DNA of 34,143 nucleotides, from contig JADJBW010000026.1 of assembly GCA_016703525.1 (NCBI GenBank), forward strand, positions 1-34,143, read 5' to 3'. This DNA comes from Actinomycetota bacterium. Lineage in GTDB: Bacteria > Actinomycetota > Acidimicrobiia > Acidimicrobiales > Microtrichaceae. A program made the translations under genes and the position numbers. Positions within the stretch are counted from its first letter, which is position 1. Every line of letters begins with the position of its first letter. The notes below the pieces were generated by a model. It was not told the origin of the DNA. It saw only the letters and a program-made list of their open reading frames with translations, and made no database searches. Of this stretch, positions 22,221 to 28,025 are shown piece after piece.

Positions 22221-22547
22221 ATGACCGACAGGGATCTGCACCCAGCCGCGCAGGCCGAGGCGCTCCGGCGGGCCGACGCCGCGACGTTCGACCGCCTCAT
22301 CGCCGCCGCGTTCAACGGGGACCAGACCGGAGACGATCGGCGGCTCGCCGAGCATCGCGACTCGCTCGCCGAGGCGATCGGCGACCTGTGGTCGTCCGGC
22401 TCGCCGGCGGTACGGGTCGTGGCTGATCGTCTCGACGACCTGGCCTCGGCCGTCGCGTCGCTCGACATGACCGACACCGAGCGGGCCACGTGCGTCGATG
22501 CCGTGATCGCGATCATCGGCGGGCTCGCACCGGAGGTGGTCGCGTGA
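22221..22547 (+). CDS. hypothetical helical protein (108 aa)
   Basis: The ATG follows GGGAGAGAGAGGG. The product is almost wholly helical with regular Leu/Ala spacing: AAQAEALRRADAATFDRLIA, RRLAEHRDSLAEAIGDLWSS, then VVADRLDDLASAVASLDMTD and CVDAVIAIIGGLAP. It may form a helical bundle. No family is recognised. It overlaps the next gene by 4 bases and sits in the run of small early genes. Confidence 0.55.
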   Translation: MTDRDLHPAAQAEALRRADAATFDRLIAAAFNGDQTGDDRRLAEHRDSLAEAIGDLWSSGSPAVRVVADRLDDLASAVASLDMTDTERATCVDAVIAIIGGLAPEVVA

Positions 22548-22927
22548 GCACCATCGAAGTGGGCTACGTGCTCGGCGAACGGGTCGAGGTCGTGTCGGAT
22601 GGGACGTGGGTACCGGGGGTTGTCGACTCCGTCCACGTGTTTCGCGGCGGCCTCGTCAGCTACGACGTGTGGAGCGAGGCCGACGACAAGATCGTCCTCG
22701 TCAACTCCGCGGGGGTCCGTCCGGCGTTGGCGCCGGGCGACCGGGTGTGCTGGGCCAGCGTGCCAGGCGAGTTCGAGGTCGTCCTCGTCGAGGACGTCCA
22801 GGCTGTGGTCCGCAGCTGCTACGCGAACCACCCGCAGCGGCTGTACGTCGTGAATCGCTCCGACCTGCGCCAGGCACCACCGGCACCACCCGAGGCGGTC
22901 CAGCCGCAACCCGAGGAGGTGCGATGA
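22544..22927 (+). CDS. small SH3/Tudor-like protein (127 aa)
   Basis: The GTG overlapping the previous stop is used. The product begins VSTIEVGYVLGERVEVVSDG, then TWVPGVVDSVHVFRGGLVSY-DVW, then a second half with ALAPGDRVCWASVPGEFEVV and RLYVVNRSDLRQ, followed by a Pro-rich tail. Two successive G-(E/D)-RV-x-x-x strands suggest two SH3- or Tudor-like barrels. The gene at 24660 carries a similar PGDRV motif. Function is unknown. Confidence 0.55.
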   Translation: MSTIEVGYVLGERVEVVSDGTWVPGVVDSVHVFRGGLVSYDVWSEADDKIVLVNSAGVRPALAPGDRVCWASVPGEFEVVLVEDVQAVVRSCYANHPQRLYVVNRSDLRQAPPAPPEAVQPQPEEVR

Positions 22928-23901
22928 GCGCGCCGGGGTGGCCCACCCTTCCAGACGGGCGATACGCGGTCCTGCGTACCCACCGCGCCGACGGCGCCAG
23001 CTACGGCGGGTTCCGCTGGCCGACCGAGGTCGGCGGGGTCGCAGTCGCACCAGACTGGGACCCCGACCCGTCGATCGAATGCGGACATGGGTTGCACGGT
23101 CTGCTGTGGGGCTGCGGCGACGGCTCGCTCCTGACGCCGTCACTCACGTGGGCGATCGTGGCGGTCGACCCTGGCGACATCGCCACCCGTATCGACATGG
23201 GAGTCCCGCCGAAGGTCCGGTTTCGGTCCGCCGAGGTGATCCACGTCGGCGACCGTGGCACTGCCACGGGGTGGATCGCCGCTCACGGCGGGGCTGGACT
23301 GCCTGTGGTCTACGGCACCGCCACGGCTGGCGACGGTGGCACTGCCACGGCTGGCGACGGTGGCACCGCCACGGCGGGCGACGGTGGCACCGCCACGGCT
23401 GGCTACGGTGGCACCGCCACGGCTGGCAACGGTGGCACCGCCACGGCTGGCTACCGTGGCACTGCCACGGCTGGCGACGGTGGCACCGCCACGGCGGGCG
23501 ACGATGGCACCGCCACGGCGGGCGACGGTGGCACCGCCACCGCGGGCTACGGTGGCACCGCCACCGCGGGCGACGGTGGCACCGCCACGGCGGGCGACGG
23601 TGGCACCGCCACGGCGGGCTACGGTGGCACCGCCACCGCGGGCGACGGTGGCACCGCCACGGCGGGCGACCGTGGCAGTGCCACGGCTGGCTACCGTGGC
23701 ACCGCCACGGCTGGCTACCGTGGCACCGCCACGGCTGGCTACGATGGCACCGCCACCGCGGGCGACGGTGGCGTGCTCATCATCCACCGCTATGACTCCG
23801 GCCGCAGACGGCTGAGCGTCGGGCAGGTGGACGGAGTAACACTCCTCCCCGACACGCCCTACCGGCTCGACGCCGCCGGCGAGTTCGAGGCGGTCGCCTG
23901 A
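22924..23901 (+). CDS. octapeptide-repeat protein with DUF7666-like ends
   Basis: The ATG follows GAGGAGG and overlaps the preceding stop by 4 bases. In the 325-residue product, residues 1-130 form a globular domain with CGHGLHGLLWGCGDGSLL and KVRFRSAEVIHVGDRG. This resembles the (E)CG-x-GLH and K-x-R-x-x-x-V features of phage DUF7666-type proteins (family recalled, not searched). Residues 131-282 are 19 octapeptides G(T/S)ATAG-x-x where x-x is DG, YG, YR, NG or DD. A conserved closing domain follows (VLIIHRYDSGRRRLSVGQVD, ending in PYRLDAAGEFEAVA). The array should fold as a narrow beta-solenoid. AGYGGTAT also resembles the AGYGSTxT unit of ice-nucleation proteins. Role unknown. Confidence 0.75.
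   Translation: MSAPGWPTLPDGRYAVLRTHRADGASYGGFRWPTEVGGVAVAPDWDPDPSIECGHGLHGLLWGCGDGSLLTPSLTWAIVAVDPGDIATRIDMGVPPKVRFRSAEVIHVGDRGTATGWIAAHGGAGLPVVYGTATAGDGGTATAGDGGTATAGDGGTATAGYGGTATAGNGGTATAGYRGTATAGDGGTATAGDDGTATAGDGGTATAGYGGTATAGDGGTATAGDGGTATAGYGGTATAGDGGTATAGDRGSATAGYRGTATAGYRGTATAGYDGTATAGDGGVLIIHRYDSGRRRLSVGQVDGVTLLPDTPYRLDAAGEFEAVA
23314..23769 (+). repeat. 19 tandem 24-bp units coding octapeptides
   Basis: Units code G(T/S)ATAG-x-x. Synonymous variation (ACGGCT, ACGGCG, ACCGCG) occurs in patches, indicating duplication of blocks of several units rather than single-unit slippage. Confidence 0.9.
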
Positions 23902-24387
23902 TGGGTGCGATGTCCCGGCGCAAGGGAGCGACCGCCGAGCGTGCCGTCGTCTCCTACCTGCGCTCGCTCGGCGTCCCCGCCGACCGCACCTCGCGGGGAG
24001 CGGACGTCCACGGCATGGGCGACATTGACGGCATCCCCGGTGTCGTGGTCGAGGTGAAGGCGGCGAAGTCGCCGGCGCCTGCGACGTGGCTCGACCAGCT
24101 CGACGCCGAGATGACCGCAGCACGCGCCCCCCGCGGGGTGATCCTGTGGAAGCCGCCGGGCGTGGCGATGAGCGCTGTCGGCCTGTGGCTGGCTGTCACG
24201 CCCATGGGCCATCCCACTAGCCAGCGCGTCCCGGCGACGCGCTGGCTCAGCGAGGCCGCCCGTGGGCCGTTCGTGACGCGTGTCGGGGGGGTCACGGTTC
24301 GTGTACGTGCGCGAGGTCGACCGGTGGGCGTACCAGGCACACCGTGCCGGGCTTATCGACATCGATCCTTCCCCGCTCCGCTCGTGA
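23901..24387 (+). CDS. PD-(D/E)XK resolvase-like nuclease, frameshifted at G7
   Basis: The N-terminal 127 codons give a Holliday-junction-resolvase-like nuclease: GATAERAVVSYLRSLGVPAD (Glu13), RTSRGADVHGMGDID (Asp41), VVVEVKAAKS (Glu51 and Lys53), then WLDQLDAEMTAARAPRGVIL. After PFVTRVGG the uninterrupted frame turns into low-quality Arg-rich sequence. One base over, the frame reads SRFVYVREVDRWAYQAHRAG-LIDIDPSPLRS and stops at 24387, in the usual 4-base overlap (GTGA) with the next gene. The switch lies at seven G's (24285-24291); six would restore one frame. So this is a mutation, a homopolymer sequencing error, or programmed frameshifting. Read straight through, the frame would fuse to the next gene and end at 24491. 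Confidence 0.6.
24285..24291 (+). other. G7 homopolymer at the apparent frameshift
   Basis: Seven consecutive G's in the resolvase-like gene. Removing one G joins the nuclease domain to a plausible C-terminus with a correctly placed stop. Confidence 0.7.
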
Positions 24388-24491
24388 GCGTGTGGGCCGC
24401 CCTGGCGTGGTGGGTGGCCCTCAGCATCCCCATCGGCATCACCCTCGGGCGTGCCATCGACAGACACCACCATCAGGAGGAAACCGAATGA
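24384..24491 (+). CDS. small membrane protein (35 aa)
   Basis: A GTG in the GTGA overlap with the corrected resolvase stop opens a 35-residue product. It has a single membrane helix (VWAALAWWVALSIPIGITLG) and a His-rich polar tail (RAIDRHHHQEETE). The stop overlaps the next ATG by 4 bases. Function unknown. Confidence 0.5.
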   Translation: MSVWAALAWWVALSIPIGITLGRAIDRHHHQEETE

Positions 24492-24616
24492 CAACACTGG
24501 CTGTCGCCGCTATCGCCGCGGTGTCCGTGAGCGTGAGCCTCGCGCTCACCATCATCATCGCCCGCCGCGACGCCGCCGAGGCGCGCCGGGCCGACCTGTT
24601 CCGGGGTCGATCATGA
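24488..24616 (+). CDS. small membrane protein (42 aa)
   Basis: AGGAGG lies seven bases before the ATG. The product has one N-terminal hydrophobic helix (LAVAAIAAVSVSVSLALTII) followed by a basic and acidic tail (ARRDAAEARRADLFRGRS). It overlaps neighbours by 4 bases on both sides. It is one of three single-helix microproteins here, with 24384-24491 and 25444-25563. Confidence 0.55.
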   Translation: MTTLAVAAIAAVSVSVSLALTIIIARRDAAEARRADLFRGRS

Positions 24617-24660
24617 CCGGGCAGCAACGCGAGTTCGCGGTGGGCGACCGGGTGGACTGA
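24613..24660 (+). CDS. 15-residue reading frame, possible remnant or leader
   Basis: An ATG overlapping the previous stop codes MTGQQREFAVGDRVD and stops one base before the next ATG. The bases around its start repeat those at 25031 (15 identical bases through the start), and its GDRVD end resembles the PGDRV of the next protein. It could be the stub of a duplicated gene kept for translational coupling. Confidence 0.3.
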   Translation: MTGQQREFAVGDRVD

Positions 24661-25034
24661 TGGACGAGATCACCTATAAACCTGGCGACAGGGTGACACA
24701 CAGACACCGTGGCGGGGGCGAGTCCACCGGCAGGGTGTTGAGTGTCGTGTATCGGGTCGAGTGGGACGACCCACACATCCCCGATAGTTCATGCCGAGGC
24801 GGGGATCTCCGCCCTCGACGGCGGCTCGCCGTGGACGACACGTTCGGCGGGGACGACGGACTGTCCGACGAACTCCCCGCCGGGACTATCGTCGTGGACG
24901 ATTGCGGCAACGAGGCGGACGCGTGGATCTGCCGCGGGCGGGGGAAATGGATGCACACAGGCGGGGTTACCCCCATCCGACTGCCCCGTTTTTACACGTA
25001 CAAGATCATCCATATGCCGGAGGTGGAGTCATGA
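24660..25034 (+). CDS. KOW/SH3-like hypothetical protein (124 aa)
   Basis: The product begins MDEITYKPGDRVTHRHRGGG and continues ESTGRVLSVVYRVEWDDPHI. This is a short SH3/KOW-like barrel pattern (PGDRV, a G-x-V turn, V-x-W-D-D). The C-terminal half has IVVDDCGNEADAWICRGRGK-WMHTGG, a possible second small domain. No family is certain. It lies within the overlapping gene run, overlapping the next start by 4 bases. Confidence 0.5.
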   Translation: MDEITYKPGDRVTHRHRGGGESTGRVLSVVYRVEWDDPHIPDSSCRGGDLRPRRRLAVDDTFGGDDGLSDELPAGTIVVDDCGNEADAWICRGRGKWMHTGGVTPIRLPRFYTYKIIHMPEVES

Positions 25035-25447
25035 CCGGGCAGCGCGTGTGGGTGCGGACGCTCGACGGCGATGTGATCGCGGTCGACCAGATCGTGCGGT
25101 ACGCCCCCGAGGAGGGGACCGCCACGAGTCACACCGTGCTCACCGTCCACACCGTCCACACCACCTCCGACCGGAGGCATCATCTCGGCCCGTTCGTGTC
25201 GGAGCGCCAGGCGCTCGACTTCGCCCGGCGTCACTTCGGCCCGGTCATCGACCCCGCCGAGCTGTTCGTGGCGGACAAGCAGCGAGATGCATCACGGTCG
25301 GACGAGGTGTCGCCGACGGCAGACATGGCCAAGTACGACCCGCCCGGCGCGGTCGACCTTCTGCAGGCGCTCGAGGATTCCTTCGCCAAGGCACGCGAGG
25401 CGCAGCGCGAGGCGGGACTCCGCCTCGACGGTCCGGAGGTCGCATGA
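25031..25447 (+). CDS. hypothetical protein (138 aa)
   Basis: The ATG follows GGAGGTGGAG. The product has an N-terminal beta region (MTGQRVWVRTLDGDVIAVDQ, then THTVLTVHTVHTTSDRRHHL), an alpha segment (SERQALDFARRHFGPV) and a charged helical end (AVDLLQALEDSFAKAREAQR). The pattern suggests a small alpha-beta domain plus a helix, but no family is recognised. The stop overlaps the next ATG by 4 bases. Confidence 0.5.
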   Translation: MTGQRVWVRTLDGDVIAVDQIVRYAPEEGTATSHTVLTVHTVHTTSDRRHHLGPFVSERQALDFARRHFGPVIDPAELFVADKQRDASRSDEVSPTADMAKYDPPGAVDLLQALEDSFAKAREAQREAGLRLDGPEVA

Positions 25448-25563
25448 CCATCACCGTCCTGTGTGCGGTCGCCGCGATCCCCGCGGTGCTGACCATTGGG
25501 CTCGTGCGATGCCGCCGAGCCCTCAACCAACCAACCAACCAACAAGGAGAACATCATGAGTGA
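25444..25563 (+). CDS. small membrane protein (39 aa)
   Basis: An ATGA overlap with the previous gene starts a product with one hydrophobic helix (TITVLCAVAAIPAVLTIGLV) and a polar tail read from a CCAA-repeat leader (RRALNQPTNQQGEHHE). The end overlaps the start of the following gene by eight bases, so coupling is likely. Function unknown. Confidence 0.45.
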   Translation: MTITVLCAVAAIPAVLTIGLVRCRRALNQPTNQQGEHHE

Positions 25564-25870
25564 AGCAGCGAAGACCATCATGGTCGATGGGGTCGAGTGC
25601 CGGCAGGTGGCCGCGCCGAGCGAGGTGCGGATCGTCGTCCTCCAACGCGGCTGGATTGTCGTCGGCCGATGGGCTCAGGACGGCGACGAGGTCGTCGTCC
25701 GCGATGCGTCTGTGGTGCGCTTCTGGGGGACGACCCGTGGCCTCGGCGAACTGGTCGACGGCCCGACGGCTACGACGAAGCTCGATCCGGCCGGGACGGT
25801 CAGGGCGAACGCAGCCGCGGTCGTCCTGACGATCGACGTGGACGCCGAGGCGTGGGCGGAGCACCTGTGA
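25556..25870 (+). CDS. DUF6948-like phage protein (partner of the Gly-X protein)
   Basis: The ATG has AAGGAG seven bases upstream after a CCAA-repeat leader. In the 104-residue product the conserved-looking core is VRIVVLQRGWIVVGRW (residues 24-39), RDASVVRFWGTTRGLGELVD (49-68) and a T-x-LD-x-x-G-x-V stretch. From memory this closely follows small proteins of tailed phages from Gammaproteobacteria with the same KIVxLQRGW, NAxVIRxWGTTKGLGE and TVLD elements, annotated DUF6948 or hypothetical. No activity is known. The stop overlaps the start of the alternating-glycine gene by 4 bases, so the two are co-translated. Domain name by recall, not by search. Confidence 0.6.
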   Translation: MSEAAKTIMVDGVECRQVAAPSEVRIVVLQRGWIVVGRWAQDGDEVVVRDASVVRFWGTTRGLGELVDGPTATTKLDPAGTVRANAAAVVLTIDVDAEAWAEHL

Positions 25871-26190
25871 CTCCGCTCACGTCGCTCGGCGAGGACGCCA
25901 TCTCAGTGGTCGGCACCGGCTACGGCAACGGCACGGGCACCGGCAACGGCTACGGCGACGGCACCGGCTACGGCACCGGCAACGGCTACGGCGACGGCAC
26001 CGGCTACGGCTCCGGCAGGGGCGACGGCTTCGGCGACGGCTACGGCTACGGCTTCGGCAGCGGCAGCGGCAGCGGCAGCGGCAACGGCAGCGGCGACGGC
26101 AGGGGCGACGGCACCGGCTACGGCAACGGCAAGGGCGACGGCAGGGGCGACGGCTACGGCAAGGGCGACGGCTACGGCAACGGGTGGTGA
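25867..26190 (+). CDS. strictly alternating (Gly-X)46 protein
   Basis: The GTG overlaps the DUF6948-like stop. After 15 ordinary residues (VTPLTSLGEDAISVV) the rest of the 107-residue product is glycine at every second position without exception. The X positions are Tyr, Asp, Thr, Asn and Ser, with a few Phe, Arg and Lys and a terminal Trp (for example GTGYGNGTGTGNGYGDG). Such a chain would be a flexible or beta-sheet (silk-like) polymer with regularly spaced aromatics and charges. Similar G-Y-G-D-G proteins sit beside the DUF6948-like gene in unrelated phages, as I recall. The strict alternation despite variable X shows selection for the pattern, although GGC repeats also expand easily. Confidence 0.65.
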   Translation: MTPLTSLGEDAISVVGTGYGNGTGTGNGYGDGTGYGTGNGYGDGTGYGSGRGDGFGDGYGYGFGSGSGSGSGNGSGDGRGDGTGYGNGKGDGRGDGYGKGDGYGNGW

Positions 26191-26645
26191 CCATGGCTCT
26201 GCATGAGATCCACTGGGACCCCACCACCCGCGGACTGAGGCTCGTCGCCAACCACGAGATGGGCCCCGACAGCCCATGTGGCTGGATCGGCGAGGAAGTC
26301 GACGATGTCGAGGCGCTCGCCGCGGCCTTCCTAGCCGCCGGTGGGTCGCTCCACGGTTGGCATGACATCACCGAGGTAGTGGAGGCGGACGGCCCCACCG
26401 AGATCGGGGGTGAGTGGTACGAGGTCGACGCGTGCGGGGAGCTGATGCGGGTGACGGCGTGGTGCAATCTCGGCGAACTCGCCGAGTGGGGGACGGTCGA
26501 AGATCACCTCCACGACGCCGAGTGGGTTGGTCCCGAGGGGACGATCCCGGTGTGCGAGGTCGTCAAGTCCAGCTTCGCCGAGGGGCCGTCGATCGACGCT
26601 ATCGGGCCGATCGGCGACGACCATGAGCCAGGGGAGGCGTCATGA
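26187..26645 (+). CDS. acidic hypothetical protein (152 aa)
   Basis: The GTG that overlaps the Gly-X stop is used; an ATG six bases on is an alternative. The product is acidic, with VTMALHEIHWDPTTRGLRLV, a Trp-rich middle (GSLHGWHDITEVVEADGPTE, then GGEWYEVDACGELMRVTAWC), and an acidic end (GPIGDDHEPGEAS). It looks like a single alpha-beta domain. No family is recognised. It may belong with the preceding pair because of the overlap, but this genome overlaps most neighbours. Confidence 0.5.
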   Translation: MTMALHEIHWDPTTRGLRLVANHEMGPDSPCGWIGEEVDDVEALAAAFLAAGGSLHGWHDITEVVEADGPTEIGGEWYEVDACGELMRVTAWCNLGELAEWGTVEDHLHDAEWVGPEGTIPVCEVVKSSFAEGPSIDAIGPIGDDHEPGEAS

Positions 26646-26890
26646 CCGCCCTTCTTGTGGCGTGCGCGGTGTGCGACGACACGGCCGACGGTGGTGTGCC
26701 GCTCACCGTGGTGTCGTCGACCAGGCGGCGCGGCGGTTCCGAGCTCGACGCACGGATGGTGTGCCCTGCGTGCGCCACGGTCCACACGGTCACGGTGTTT
26801 CTCCACGTCGGCGCCGAGGCGGCGCGGCGCACGGCTGCTGCCGGTTCGATCCAAGGTGAACCCGGCGTGCAGTTCGGGGGCAGGTCATGA
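26642..26890 (+). CDS. zinc-ribbon-like protein (82 aa)
   Basis: Two CxxC knuckles (Cys8, Cys11 and Cys41, Cys44) frame a 29-residue loop, giving a compact zinc ribbon (CAVC and CPAC). The C-terminal tail is Ala/Gly-rich. Such small proteins often act as DNA-binding or adaptor factors. It overlaps neighbours by 4 bases on both sides and lies directly before a DNA methyltransferase gene. Confidence 0.6.
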   Translation: MTALLVACAVCDDTADGGVPLTVVSSTRRRGGSELDARMVCPACATVHTVTVFLHVGAEAARRTAAAGSIQGEPGVQFGGRS

Positions 26891-27642
26891 CCGGGTGGGA
26901 GGTGCGCCACGGCGACACGCTCCTGGCTCTGAGGGAACTCGGGGCGGGCACGGTCGACGCTGTAGTGACGGACCCGCCCTACTCGTCGGGCGGGGCGTTC
27001 CGCTCCGACCGTGCCCGCCCCACGGGCGACAAGTATTTGAAAGGGTCGCAACTGCCGGACTTCTACGGCGACAACCGTTCGGAACGCGGGCTGCTCGCGT
27101 GGGCGTCACTGTGGCTTGCTGAGTGCTGGCGGGTCACGGTAGATGGCGGCGCTGTCGCGGTGTGGACCGATTGGCGGAGCCTTCCGACGATCACGGACGC
27201 TGTGCAATGCGGCGGATACAGCTGGCGCGGGATCGGCGTGTGGCGGAAGCCTCAAGGCAGATCTAGGCCAACAGCCGGGGGGCTGTGGAACGACACCGAG
27301 TTCATCGTGTGGGGGTCGAAGGGTCGACGCTCTGGAGCGTGTCTGCCTGGGGTCTGGGAAGCGGCGTCGCCGCGAGACAAGCTGCACCAGACAGAGAAGC
27401 CGCAAGCGGCGCTGCGCGACCTGGTGCGGTTCGCCCCAGAGGGGGGGCTAGTCCTTGATCCGTTCGCCGGTTCGGGGTCGACTGGCGTCGCAGCTCTAAT
27501 GGCTGGGCGCCGGTTCATCGGGATCGAGCTGTCGGGCGAATATGTCGACATCTCGCGACGCAGACTCGCAGCGGTTGCCGCGTCGGGTGCCGACGTCGCG
27601 CGCTCGGCGCCAGCACTGTTCGATGTCGAGGGGGACGCATGA
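26887..27642 (+). CDS. DNA methyltransferase, beta-class N6-adenine/N4-cytosine
   Basis: The 251-residue product begins MTGWEVRHGDTLLALRELGA and has the catalytic DPPY at residues 29-32. A target-recognition region follows in the middle (SWRGIGVWRKPQ, FIVWGSKGRR). The AdoMet motif LDPFAGSGSTGVAA begins at about residue 190, followed by FIGIELSGEYVDIS. The order motif IV first and motif I last is the beta class. DPPY allows N6-adenine or N4-cytosine methylation. No restriction enzyme is beside it, so protection of phage DNA from host restriction is the likely role. Confidence 0.85.
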   Translation: MTGWEVRHGDTLLALRELGAGTVDAVVTDPPYSSGGAFRSDRARPTGDKYLKGSQLPDFYGDNRSERGLLAWASLWLAECWRVTVDGGAVAVWTDWRSLPTITDAVQCGGYSWRGIGVWRKPQGRSRPTAGGLWNDTEFIVWGSKGRRSGACLPGVWEAASPRDKLHQTEKPQAALRDLVRFAPEGGLVLDPFAGSGSTGVAALMAGRRFIGIELSGEYVDISRRRLAAVAASGADVARSAPALFDVEGDA

Positions 27643-28025
27643 CGCGCCGCATCTCTCTCGGCGTGGCGACACCCGAGCTGCGGGTTGTGCTCGCGTGCCG
27701 CGACCGGCCGTGCGTCGGCACCGACGCTGCGGTGTGGTCGTCGGACCGGGGGCCGGGCGGTCCGAAGACCCCGGAGACCCGCGCCGCCGAAGCCGCACGC
27801 GAAGCAGCGGCCCGAGCGATCTGCACGCCGTGCCCGGTGCGCTGCGAGTGCGTCACGCACGCCCTCGCGGTCGAGACGTGGCTGGTGTGGGGCGGGTTCG
27901 ACATGGCCCGGCCCGCGCCGCGTCACGCGGCCCGCGTGTGGCTCCAACTCGCGGCCGAGATAGCGGCCGACGACGGCGACCAGCCCGGTCGCCGCAACCA
28001 ACCAACCCAATGGAGGGAACCATGA
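27639..28025 (+). CDS. WhiB-like iron-sulfur regulator
   Basis: The 128-residue product contains the WhiB pattern. An upstream Cys (20 or 25) is followed by ICTPCPVRCEC, which supplies Cys62, Cys65 and Cys71 in the family's CxxCx5C spacing. VETWLVWGGFD (79-89) is the G(V/I)WGG-type turn. An Arg-rich stretch and a disordered tail follow. WhiB proteins carry a [4Fe-4S] cluster and bind the main sigma factor. They are restricted to actinobacteria and their phages, which fixes the host phylum. A fifth cysteine (69) lies inside the CxxCx5C block. It overlaps the methyltransferase stop by 4 bases. Confidence 0.8.
   Translation: MTRRISLGVATPELRVVLACRDRPCVGTDAAVWSSDRGPGGPKTPETRAAEAAREAAARAICTPCPVRCECVTHALAVETWLVWGGFDMARPAPRHAARVWLQLAAEIAADDGDQPGRRNQPTQWREP

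Noticed and set aside
21300..23770. CRISPR array
   Set aside because: The periodic DNA here consists of 15-bp and 24-bp coding repeats without spacers. No cas genes are present.
23140..24123. Leftward open frame with GGATVA repeats opposite the octapeptide gene
   Set aside because: It is the antisense of the 24-bp repeat. It crosses gene boundaries and has no upstream signals.
25877..26467. Arg/Cys-rich and Ala/Val-rich leftward frames opposite the Gly-X gene
   Set aside because: Repeats of six bases stay open in all frames. Only the rightward frame has the 4-base overlap and begins with ordinary protein sequence.
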